Assembly: GCA_963560245.1 (NCBI GenBank)
Contig: CAUWNS010000008.1
Location: 9,494 to 73,493, forward strand
DNA: 64,000 nucleotides
Source of the DNA: Pseudoruminococcus_B sp937901805
GTDB lineage: Bacteria > Bacillota > Clostridia > Oscillospirales > Ruminococcaceae
Direction of reading: 5' to 3'
Shown: piece by piece, positions 26,214 to 34,326 of the stretch
Layout of the letters: every line of letters starts with the position of its first letter
How positions within the stretch are numbered: the stretch's first letter is position 1
The notes under the pieces: model-generated
Told to the model about the DNA's origin: nothing
Seen by the model: only the letters and a program-made list of their open reading frames with translations
Databases searched by the model: none
Program-made: the position numbers and the translations under genes

Positions 26214-26979
26214 TTTCTCCTCAAAAAAACAATACGCCTTTGTCATCCAGCAACTGACAGGGCGTGAAATCAAGCGCAAATATGCACGTTCCTACCTGGG
26301 GATCCTGTGGAGCGTGCTCAATCCCCTGCTCTCCATGGCAGTGCTGTCCCTGATTTTTTCCCAACTGTTCCGGCGCTCAATTGAAAACTACCCTATCTAC
26401 TACCTGACAGGATACATCCTGTGGCAGATGTTTACCGGGGCAACCACCGCCGCCATTTCCACACTTGTAGACAATAAGCCTCTTCTGCTGAAAGTAAAAT
26501 TCCCGATGGAGCTGTTTGTCCTGGTGAGAGTTTATACCGCGTTTATCAATTTCCTGTATTCTGCGGCGGCCTATGCCGTCATGCTCCTGGTTTTCCGGGT
26601 TACTCCTAAATGGACGATGCTGTTTTCCCCTGTGATCATCCTGCTGCTGTTCCTGTTTTCCCTGGGGCTTTCCCTGTTGCTGTCCGCGGCCTATGTGTAT
26701 TTTGGGGATGTGCGGCATCTCTATTCCGTGTTTCTCACGCTGTGGATGTACTGTTCCGCCATCTTTTATCCGGCGGAACAGCTGCAAGGGGTTATCCGGG
26801 CCGTGATCCTCTGCAATCCGCTGTACGCCTATATCCATTCCCTGCGCAGCGTGGTCATGGAAGGAGCGCTTCCCGGCGGGTGGGAGCTTGTCCAAATGTT
26901 CCTTTGGGGGATTGGAATGGCGGCGGCAGGGATGCTGGTTTTTCGGCGCAGCAAAAATAAACTGATTCAGAAACTATGA
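26206..26979 (+). CDS. ABC-2 type polysaccharide exporter permease (Wzm/TagG-like)
   Basis: A 257-residue membrane protein with six hydrophobic segments. The N-terminal segment REIKRKYARSYLGILWSVLNPL is a hallmark of O-antigen and teichoic-acid export permeases (its first part, REIKRKYARSYLG, lies near residues 19-31). It would move a completed, lipid-linked glycan across the membrane. GAGGAGGG precedes the ATG, which overlaps the upstream gene by 8 bases; the ATPase gene follows directly. There is no Wzy/Wzx pair in the cluster, so export by ABC transporter is the expected route. Confidence 0.92.
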   Translation: MPDFSSKKQYAFVIQQLTGREIKRKYARSYLGILWSVLNPLLSMAVLSLIFSQLFRRSIENYPIYYLTGYILWQMFTGATTAAISTLVDNKPLLLKVKFPMELFVLVRVYTAFINFLYSAAAYAVMLLVFRVTPKWTMLFSPVIILLLFLFSLGLSLLLSAAYVYFGDVRHLYSVFLTLWMYCSAIFYPAEQLQGVIRAVILCNPLYAYIHSLRSVVMEGALPGGWELVQMFLWGIGMAAAGMLVFRRSKNKLIQKL

Positions 26980-26996
26980 CCGGGGGAGGCGGGTTC

Positions 26997-27779
26997 ATGC
27001 AGAAAGATACCGGGTATCCAACGGGTTTTGTGATCGAAAACGGCCCGGAAATTCTTGTCAAAAACGTCACGATGCAGTTTCGCCGCGCAAAAGACGAGGC
27101 GTCGAGCATCAAGGAATGGGTGGTGCGCGCTGTCCGACGGCAGCACCAATACGAGATGTTTACCGCGCTTGACAACATCAGTTTCAGCGTGGAAAAAGGA
27201 GAAGTCGTGGGAATTTTGGGAACCAACGGTTCCGGTAAAAGCACTCTGCTCAAAATCATCTCCGGGGCGCTTCTCCCCACCAGCGGAAGGGTTTGGGTAG
27301 ACCGGAGGAAAGTCCAGCTGCTCACCCTGGGCACCGGATTCGATCCCGAACTGACCGGCCGGGAAAACGTCTACCTCAACGGGGCCATCATCGGGTATTC
27401 CAAACAATTCCTGAAACAGAATTTTGACAGGATTGTGCGCTTTGCAGAGCTGGATGGTTTTATGGATGAAAAAGTGCGCAACTATTCCTCCGGTATGGTT
27501 TCCCGGCTGGGATTTGCCATTGCCACAGTATCGGACGCTCCGGAAATCCTGATTTTGGACGAAGTACTTAGTGTAGGCGATCTGTTTTTCCGCAAAAAAA
27601 GCGAACAGCGGATTCGGGAAATGATTCATGGCGGTTCCACGGTCTTGATGGTTTCCCATTCTCCTTCGGTCATTGAAAACAACTGCACAAGGGCCGTCTG
27701 GATCGAAAAGGGCCGCCTGGCAGCGGACGGCGCGCCAAAGGAGATCTGCCGTGCCTATGAAGCGAGGGGTCGGACATGA
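26997..27779 (+). CDS. Polysaccharide exporter ATP-binding protein (Wzt/TagH-like)
   Basis: A 260-residue ABC ATPase: Walker A GTNGSGKST (about residue 80), signature YSSGMVSRLGF, Walker B ILILDEVLSVGD, then H-loop SHSPS. The N-terminal KDEASSIKEW insertion and the FDPELTGRENVYLNG stretch are typical of O-antigen and teichoic-acid exporters. The frame also contains an ATG at 26976 overlapping the permease stop, but ATG 26997 has GGAGG 7 bases upstream. It lacks the C-terminal carbohydrate-binding extension of some Wzt proteins, so export is probably not gated by glycan end recognition. Confidence 0.92.
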   Translation: MQKDTGYPTGFVIENGPEILVKNVTMQFRRAKDEASSIKEWVVRAVRRQHQYEMFTALDNISFSVEKGEVVGILGTNGSGKSTLLKIISGALLPTSGRVWVDRRKVQLLTLGTGFDPELTGRENVYLNGAIIGYSKQFLKQNFDRIVRFAELDGFMDEKVRNYSSGMVSRLGFAIATVSDAPEILILDEVLSVGDLFFRKKSEQRIREMIHGGSTVLMVSHSPSVIENNCTRAVWIEKGRLAADGAPKEICRAYEARGRT

Positions 27780-29785
27780 GGGATCGCATCTACCGGGCGC
27801 TTGTCAGCCGGATTCCGGGAATCCGCTCGCGCTATCTCCGGCTGAGGGAACGCGGAGCGGGACGCCCTGCCGCGCTGTTTTACCTGTTTTGGCTGCACAT
27901 CCGTTACTACCTGCTGTTCGACCGGTCGCTCCGGGAGCCTGGAAGCGGCTCCCCCTATGAGTACCGGCGGCTCGAATATAAAGAAAGCGAATCCTCCCGT
28001 TCGGGCAGGCAGAGCCCGCGCGAATATGCACGGGATCTGATGGGGTATGATCTGATTTCCTTTGATATTTTTGACACCCTGATCCTGCGCCCGTTTTCCG
28101 ATCCCACCGATCTGTTTTTTCTGGTAGGCAGGGAGCTGCACTACCCGGATTTCCGCAGGCTGCGGATTCTGGCGGAGCAGAAAGCACGCAAGCGGCTGGT
28201 TCAGGAGGGAAAATCTCCCGAAGCGTCGCTGGAAGACATCTGGCGTGAGATGGAAACGGTGACCGGCATCCCTGCCCGGGATGGGATGCTTGCGGAGAAA
28301 AAATGGGAGGAGGCCTGCTGTGAAGCAAACCCTTTTTTTCAACAGGTGTTCCGTTTGCTCAAACGGCAGGGAAAACGGGTAATTGCCGTTTCCGATATGT
28401 ACCTCCCGGAAAGCTTTCTGCGCAGGCTGCTCAGCCGGTGCGGGTACGAGGGATTTGAGCAGATCTATGTCTCCTGCGAAACAGGAAAGTCCAAACACGA
28501 CGGTTCCCTCTACCGGGCAATCCGGGAAGCATACGGCGCGGGCTGCTCCATCCTGCACATTGGGGACAATCCCTATTCCGATCAAAAACAGGCGCTGGCA
28601 AACGGGTTTTCCACCCAGTTATACCAAAACTGCCAGACCGCCGGGAATCCTTACCGGGCGCAGGATCTCTCCAGCATCGCGGGAAGCCTGTACCGGGGAA
28701 TCGTCAATACGCATCTGCACTGCGGGATTTCCCGCTTTTCCAGGGAATATGAATACGGTTTTGTCTATGGCGGGCTGTTTGTCACCGGTTTTTGCCAGTT
28801 CCTGCACGATTATGTACAGCACGCCCGGATTGACAAGCTGCTATTCCTCTCCCGGGATGGCGACGTGCTGCTCAAGGCCTACCGGAAACGATATCCGGAT
28901 GCGTCAGAACAGGCGGTATACGCACACTGGTCGCGCCTGGCCGCAGTGAAGCTGACCGCAGGATTTTATAAAAGCGAATACTTTACCCGTTTTCTCACCC
29001 ACAAGGAAAACCAGGGATATTCCATCCGCCAAATCCTGCGTTCCATGGAACTGAAAGGCATGGAGGATAGGCTTTGCCGTACCGTGGGGCTCAATCCTGG
29101 CGATCTCCTGACGCATAAAAATGCAGGAAGTATCCAAGACTATCTGGAGAAGCACTGGAGCCAGGTGCTTGCGCAGTACGAACCGCAGCGAAACGCTAGC
29201 GGCCAATACTACCGGGCGCTTTTGAAGGGGTGCCGGCGGGCAGCGGCAGTGGATATCGGCTGGGCGGGAAGCGGGGCAATGATGCTTTCACTCGCGGCAA
29301 AGCGGCTGTGGGACATTCCCTGTAAAATCACCGGCGTGCTGGCGGGCACCAATTCCGCGTTCAGCCCCCACCCGGATGTCCCGGAACCGTTTTTTATCAG
29401 CGGGGAGATGGTAAGTTACCTGTTTTCCGCAGGAGAAAACCGCGATCTGTGGAAATTCCACGATCCGGGAAAAGGCCATAATCTCCTCTGGGAGCTGCTG
29501 CTCGGATCTCCGCAGGGCGGCCTGAAGGGATTTTCCACTGCCGCGGACGGCAGCTGTGTTTTGCAGTTCCAGAGGGCGCCGGAAAACGGGGATAAAATCC
29601 GGGAAATACACCGGGGAATCCTGGATTTTGCGGAAAAATGGAATGACCTTGAGCAGCGGTTTGGGATGGAAATCCCGATCAGCGGGCGTGACGCCTACGC
29701 GCCGATGCTGCTGGCGCTCAGCCGGAAGAACAAAAAATTCCTGCATGGACTGGAGGGACTAATGGATGAAGCTGTTATTGGGTAA
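27776..29785 (+). CDS. HAD-domain polysaccharide biosynthesis protein (COG5610-like)
   Basis: A 669-residue cytoplasmic protein. A HAD phosphatase-like domain lies at about 90-300: motif I SFDIFDTL near residue 97, a middle motif VIAVSDMYL near 203 and a motif IV HIGDNPYSD near 263. The C-terminal 350 residues hold KLLFLSRDG near 356 and VDIGWAGSGA, the module also found alone in the protein at 24825. HAD proteins of this layout occur in capsule and teichoic-acid clusters but have no proven reaction that I know of. It overlaps the ABC ATPase as ATGA and the next gene by 20 bases. Confidence 0.75.
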   Translation: MRDRIYRALVSRIPGIRSRYLRLRERGAGRPAALFYLFWLHIRYYLLFDRSLREPGSGSPYEYRRLEYKESESSRSGRQSPREYARDLMGYDLISFDIFDTLILRPFSDPTDLFFLVGRELHYPDFRRLRILAEQKARKRLVQEGKSPEASLEDIWREMETVTGIPARDGMLAEKKWEEACCEANPFFQQVFRLLKRQGKRVIAVSDMYLPESFLRRLLSRCGYEGFEQIYVSCETGKSKHDGSLYRAIREAYGAGCSILHIGDNPYSDQKQALANGFSTQLYQNCQTAGNPYRAQDLSSIAGSLYRGIVNTHLHCGISRFSREYEYGFVYGGLFVTGFCQFLHDYVQHARIDKLLFLSRDGDVLLKAYRKRYPDASEQAVYAHWSRLAAVKLTAGFYKSEYFTRFLTHKENQGYSIRQILRSMELKGMEDRLCRTVGLNPGDLLTHKNAGSIQDYLEKHWSQVLAQYEPQRNASGQYYRALLKGCRRAAAVDIGWAGSGAMMLSLAAKRLWDIPCKITGVLAGTNSAFSPHPDVPEPFFISGEMVSYLFSAGENRDLWKFHDPGKGHNLLWELLLGSPQGGLKGFSTAADGSCVLQFQRAPENGDKIREIHRGILDFAEKWNDLEQRFGMEIPISGRDAYAPMLLALSRKNKKFLHGLEGLMDEAVIG

Positions 29786-30749
29786 CCGGGAACGCCCGGA
29801 GCTGGTGCTGTACCATGCGGTCAGCTCTTACCAGCTTTTGGAGGTAATTCTCCACCGTGCTCTTTACCACAGCCGCGATCGTGCCGTCCTCTTTGTCCCG
29901 GATTTTATTACCGAAAAATATCCCCGGATCCACCGGCTGATCCCCCTGCATTTTTTTGACAAGGTCTGCCTGTTCCCCTATCTGCAGATCCCGCACGGCA
30001 GTGAGCGGCAGGTTCTTGCGGACACAGCGCAGGGGTTCCACCAAATCTGCCCCTACGATATCACCGAATTTTCCAAGATCTATGTGGCGGGCGCCCATTT
30101 TTATTTTTCCCTGTACCTGATTTCAAACAAGATCCCCTTCGTCTTTTTTGAGGACGCCGCCGGGATGCTCAGCCGCTGGGAAGATCTGCCCCGCGCATTG
30201 GGCGGCCGCTATCCACTGCATGCGGCCCTGGCGGAAAAGTATGGGCTGTTTGACGGCTCCAATCCCTGCATCACATCGGTCATCTGCTTAAAAAGGGCGC
30301 AGAGCAGGGACGTATCCGGGGAAAAATACCGGGATTTCAGCGTGGAAGACGCCCTGCAAGCGCTCCCGGCGCGCCGGCGCGGGAAGCTGATCCGCTTTTT
30401 TGTGCGGAAAAAAATTCATACAAAGGCGCAGACCATCCTGCTGACCCAGCAGTTTGCAAATCTCGGCCTGATGAGCGAAGCACAGCAGGAGCACCTATAC
30501 CGAGGCCTTTCGGAAACCCTGCTGCGCCAAGTACGCCTGGCTGTGAAAAAGCACCCGGACGACACCCTGGATTACCGGAAAATCTTTCCGGATGCGGAGA
30601 TCCTGCCGGGAGTATTTCCCTGCGAACTGCTCCCCTATGTCTTTGACCGAAAGCCGGATAGGATTTTCACCTTTGACTCCACCGGCTGTGAAAACCTGAA
30701 ACACCATTTTGCCATAACAACAATCAGGAGGGACTGTTATGCCGAATAA
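29766..30749 (+). CDS. Polysialyltransferase/GT52-like glycosyltransferase
   Basis: A 327-residue protein of probable GT-B fold. It opens with VLYHAVSSYQLLEVILHRAL, a pattern seen in CMP-sialic-acid-using family 52 transferases. Its C-terminal half has VKKHPDD (compare the KPHP motif of polysialyltransferases) and an ILPGVFPCELLPY segment. GGAGG is 9 bases before the ATG; the gene overlaps its neighbours. A KdsB-type CMP-sugar synthetase four genes downstream supports a CMP-ulosonic-acid donor, but this is inference from motifs and context. Confidence 0.55.
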   Translation: MKLLLGNRERPELVLYHAVSSYQLLEVILHRALYHSRDRAVLFVPDFITEKYPRIHRLIPLHFFDKVCLFPYLQIPHGSERQVLADTAQGFHQICPYDITEFSKIYVAGAHFYFSLYLISNKIPFVFFEDAAGMLSRWEDLPRALGGRYPLHAALAEKYGLFDGSNPCITSVICLKRAQSRDVSGEKYRDFSVEDALQALPARRRGKLIRFFVRKKIHTKAQTILLTQQFANLGLMSEAQQEHLYRGLSETLLRQVRLAVKKHPDDTLDYRKIFPDAEILPGVFPCELLPYVFDRKPDRIFTFDSTGCENLKHHFAITTIRRDCYAE

Positions 30750-31830
30750 TCCTGTGCTGATCCTAGCAAACTCCGTCTACCAGCTCCTGACGGCGGTACA
30801 CATGAAAACCTCCCTGTTGTGTGAAAAGACGGCGGATCTGCTTGTCACCGATATAACCCCGAGTCTGCAGGACTGCCTGCCGCGGCTCAAAGAGGCCGGG
30901 ATCTTCCGGCGGGTGCTCTATGGGAAAACCAGGGAATTAGGACAAACTTACGGAGCCGCCAAAGAGGATAAACTTGCCGAGGCCTTTGCAGAGATCCCCC
31001 GGATCTTCCGTTGGGCGCTGGACGAAGAACTTGACAGCTATGCAGAGGTCTACTTTTCCAATTTTGATATCTTTCTGAGAATGCTGGCCAGCACATCCGG
31101 CAGGGAATGCCTGTTTTTCTGCTATGAGGACGGGTTTTCCTCCTATGTAATCGACTTTTTAAGGGAAGGGCGCGCCCCGGTGAACCGGCATCCGCAGGGG
31201 AACTGCATCCGGGAAAAGCTGCGGGGCTTCCTTCTGTATGAACCGGGGCTTGCCATGCGCGGGGATTCTTTTCCAAACCATGCCCTGCCGAAAATCAACC
31301 CACAGGATCAAAATCTGAAAGAACTGCTCAACTTTATTTTCTGTTACCACAGTACCAGGGAACCCGCAGACTTTTTGTTCTTAGAACAGTCCTTTCGCGC
31401 GGAGAAAATCCCCTGCAACGACATCCAGCTCATGCAGGAATGTCAGCAGGCAGTGGGAGCAAGCCGCTTCCTTGTAAAACCGCATCCCAGAAACGAAACC
31501 AACGTCCCTTTCGAGATGGGGCTGTCAAGGAAATACCAGAATGACGCCCCTTGGGAGCTGTTTTTGCTCAACGAGGGGGCGCAGGGCAAAAAAATCATCA
31601 CCGTATGCTCCAACGCCGCAATCACCGGGAGAATCCTGTTTGGAATGGATATCCCGACCGTAATGTTGTACCGGCTGTTTGAAGGGAAAGTGCTGTGGAA
31701 AGAAAACGATATTCTGAAAAAATACCTGAGAAAATTTCACCGCCAGTTTGCCGGACAATCCTATTATGTACCCGAAACCATCTATGAACTGCGGGCAATT
31801 TTGAAATACCTGGGAGGCAGTTATGAATAA
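30739..31830 (+). CDS. Second polysialyltransferase-like glycosyltransferase
   Basis: A 363-residue protein with the same broad plan as its upstream neighbour: N-terminal ILANSVYQLLTAVHMK, a middle segment ending in YEDGFSSY, and a C-terminal FLVKPHPRNET (the KPHP-type motif) followed by TVCSNAAITG. These are features of capsule and sialic-acid transferases using CMP-sugars. GGAGGGAC precedes the ATG. Two such genes in tandem suggest two different linkages or a primer and a polymerase. The donor is not proven. Confidence 0.55.
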   Translation: MPNNPVLILANSVYQLLTAVHMKTSLLCEKTADLLVTDITPSLQDCLPRLKEAGIFRRVLYGKTRELGQTYGAAKEDKLAEAFAEIPRIFRWALDEELDSYAEVYFSNFDIFLRMLASTSGRECLFFCYEDGFSSYVIDFLREGRAPVNRHPQGNCIREKLRGFLLYEPGLAMRGDSFPNHALPKINPQDQNLKELLNFIFCYHSTREPADFLFLEQSFRAEKIPCNDIQLMQECQQAVGASRFLVKPHPRNETNVPFEMGLSRKYQNDAPWELFLLNEGAQGKKIITVCSNAAITGRILFGMDIPTVMLYRLFEGKVLWKENDILKKYLRKFHRQFAGQSYYVPETIYELRAILKYLGGSYE

Positions 31831-33586
31831 CCCGATTAAAGTTTCCATCATCATCCCGGTGTACCAGGTGGAAAACTATCTGGAACGGGCGGTGGATTCC
31901 GTTTTGGCGCAGACGCTTGAGGAAAAGGAGATTATCCTGGTCGATGATGGGAGCGAGGACAATTCCCCCTATCTCTGCGACCGGTATGCGGAGCAGTACC
32001 CGGAACTCATCCGTGTAATCCACAAACAAAACGAAGGGCTTGGAATGGCGCGCAATACCGGGGTGGAAGCCGCCCGCGGGGAATACATCGCCTTTTTGGA
32101 TTCCGACGATACGGTTGAACCTGAGATGTACGAAACGCTTTATCACAAGGCCGAAGAAGGGCAATATGATCTGGTCATGTGCGACGTCAGGATTATCTAC
32201 GTGGAAGAACAGCGCAGTACGGTTGTCTCCACCTACCCGCAGGAGCCGATCGATCTCTCGGATTATCTTGTCCACGGAAACAATATCACATACAGCGTCA
32301 ACAAGCTGTATAAAAAACAGATTTGGGAACAAAACCATTATAAAAAAATGCTGTTTGAAGATATTTCCCTGATTCCCGCCCTGGTGACCCGGTACCCCAA
32401 CATCGGGTATGTCAAACAGGCGTTTTATAACTACTACCGCAGGGCAAATACCATCTCCACTTCCCTGGTCGGGGACATGGCCGACATTGTAAAGGCATAC
32501 CGGGATTTCCTGACCACAAGCGCTCCGGCATACCATCAGGAAGTTGTCTACTGCGCCGCCAAGCAGATTTACTGGAATATGACCCAGTCCCGCACCCTGT
32601 TCCAGGCGGATTTTATTGAACTGCTCAGGGAATTCCAAAAGGACTTTTTGCTCAACCCCTATTTAAAAGAAGACAAGAAAACCGGGCAGATCCTGGACTT
32701 TCTCAAAAAGGAGGTCATCCCGGACAAGATCCTCTGTGTCCACTTTCACAGGGATATCCCACGGCAGTACCTGGAACAGCTTCACAGGGATTTTCCCAAT
32801 GCCGCGCTGATTACAGCCGGAGAAACGGATTTCCCAGAGGAAGACCTGCCCTCAAATGTCGCTGCGGCGCTGCATGCCGGGAAAATTTCCTATGCAGAGG
32901 AGTACTGCGCGCTCAGGCTGCTGTATATGCACGGGGGGATCGTACTGTTTCCCGATATGCTGGCAAACCTCAACCTCAATCGGCTGCGCCTGAACCGGAT
33001 TTTCTTTGGGTTTGAAGACGAAGAACAGCTTTCCTCCGGATGTTTCGGCGCCCTCAAAGGGCATTACTTTATAAAAGCCCTGCTGGACAGCTACGAGGAG
33101 GACAATATTTTCAATAAGGCCTTCTTCCCGCTCAAAGATCGCATCCGGGATCTCCTGGTGCTCCATTTCCATCTCAAGGCAAACGGGAGAAACCAGCTGC
33201 TGGAAGGGGAGGTACAGATCTATCTGCCGAGTATCCTCTCCTACGATATGCACAATGGGGAAAACTGCTGCAAATGGGCGGGGATCCCGGTGCCGGATGG
33301 GTTCGAAGCGGTCAGCGCAAAGGTTCTGGAACTGTGGTCGAACCGGCTGATGGAAAACTGGAACCTGTACAAGCGTCAATTACAGGCAAACCGCTCCAGT
33401 GGAGCGCCGAAGCCGGCACCCCCGCCGAATGGCGGAGACGCCGGAATGCGGGGACTGTTTGAAAGGGAACTGGAGGAACGGATTTCCGAGGTCATCCGGA
33501 ATTATGAAAATTCCACCAGCTGGAAACTGACCAAGCCCGTCCGCGCACTGGGCAGGCTGTTGAAACACAGAGGAGGCAAGGTATGA
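31823..33586 (+). CDS. Bifunctional glycosyltransferase, GT2 plus GT32-like domain
   Basis: A 587-residue protein. Residues about 1-230 form a GT2 domain (IIIPVYQVENYLERAVDS, VDDGSEDN, and LDSDDTVEP as metal site). Residues about 295-460 resemble the glycosyltransferase sugar-binding (GT32) domain, with SYAEEYCALRLLYMHGGIV near residues 353-371. The usual DXD after the GG in that domain reads LFPDM here, so its activity is doubtful. The C-terminus has the NSTSWKLTKPVRALG segment often found at the end of bacterial glycosyltransferases. It overlaps its neighbours by 8 and 4 bases. Confidence 0.8.
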   Translation: MNNPIKVSIIIPVYQVENYLERAVDSVLAQTLEEKEIILVDDGSEDNSPYLCDRYAEQYPELIRVIHKQNEGLGMARNTGVEAARGEYIAFLDSDDTVEPEMYETLYHKAEEGQYDLVMCDVRIIYVEEQRSTVVSTYPQEPIDLSDYLVHGNNITYSVNKLYKKQIWEQNHYKKMLFEDISLIPALVTRYPNIGYVKQAFYNYYRRANTISTSLVGDMADIVKAYRDFLTTSAPAYHQEVVYCAAKQIYWNMTQSRTLFQADFIELLREFQKDFLLNPYLKEDKKTGQILDFLKKEVIPDKILCVHFHRDIPRQYLEQLHRDFPNAALITAGETDFPEEDLPSNVAAALHAGKISYAEEYCALRLLYMHGGIVLFPDMLANLNLNRLRLNRIFFGFEDEEQLSSGCFGALKGHYFIKALLDSYEEDNIFNKAFFPLKDRIRDLLVLHFHLKANGRNQLLEGEVQIYLPSILSYDMHNGENCCKWAGIPVPDGFEAVSAKVLELWSNRLMENWNLYKRQLQANRSSGAPKPAPPPNGGDAGMRGLFERELEERISEVIRNYENSTSWKLTKPVRALGRLLKHRGGKV

Positions 33587-34326
33587 AAACAGTGGCGATT
33601 ATCCCGGCAAGATACCATTCCAGCCGGCTGAAGGGGAAACCCCTGGCAGATATCTGCGGAAAGCCAATGATCTGGTGGGTATACAGCCGGGTAAGGCAGT
33701 CCAAAAAAATTGACGCGGTCTATGTGGCAACCGACAGCGAGGAAATCAAAACCACATGCGAACAGCATGAAATCCCCTGCATCCTGACTTCCCCGGATCA
33801 TGCCACAAGTACGCAACGCCTGTATGAAGCGGCGCAGTCCATCCCAGCCGACGTCTACCTCTGTATCAACGGGGACGAGCCGCTCATTGAATCCGCTCTG
33901 GTGGAACAGGTGATCCCGGAACAATCCGAGGGATTTTTTGCCGCAAACCTGATGACAAAAATCGAAACCCCGGCAGAGGCGGTGGATGAATCCAATATCA
34001 AAGTGGTGGCAGATGTAAACGGAAACGCATTGTTTTTCTCCAGAAGCCCGATCCCCCATCCCAAAGCGAGCTTGCAGTTTGACTACTACAAGCATCTCGG
34101 CGTGCTCGCCTATTCCCTGGAAGCCCTGCGCTTCTTTTCACAGACGCCCAAAGGACCTGTGGAAAAAGTGGAGGATATCAATGAACTGCGGTTTCTGGAA
34201 CACGGCAGGCCCATCCGGATGATCGCGGTAAACGCGCACACCTTGTCCGTGGACACGCAGAAGGATTTGGAATACGTGCGGGACGTCATTGCAAGAAAAC
34301 TGGAAAGGGGAGAATTGACGCAATGA
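33583..34326 (+). CDS. CMP-ulosonic acid synthetase (KdsB family)
   Basis: A 247-residue cytidylyltransferase. Family landmarks: IIPARYHSSRLKGKPLADI with CTP-binding residues, VATDSEEI, INGDEPLI and, near the C-terminus, VEDINELRFLEHG. KdsB activates Kdo with CTP; relatives act on 8-amino-Kdo. The loop that reads HQSGTERL in Escherichia coli KdsB is HATSTQRL here, so the sugar may differ. Kdo is not expected in a Gram-positive, and the neighbouring genes supply an aldolase and a phosphatase. The start overlaps the upstream gene as ATGA. Chemistry is firm; substrate is inferred. Confidence 0.88.
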   Translation: MKTVAIIPARYHSSRLKGKPLADICGKPMIWWVYSRVRQSKKIDAVYVATDSEEIKTTCEQHEIPCILTSPDHATSTQRLYEAAQSIPADVYLCINGDEPLIESALVEQVIPEQSEGFFAANLMTKIETPAEAVDESNIKVVADVNGNALFFSRSPIPHPKASLQFDYYKHLGVLAYSLEALRFFSQTPKGPVEKVEDINELRFLEHGRPIRMIAVNAHTLSVDTQKDLEYVRDVIARKLERGELTQ

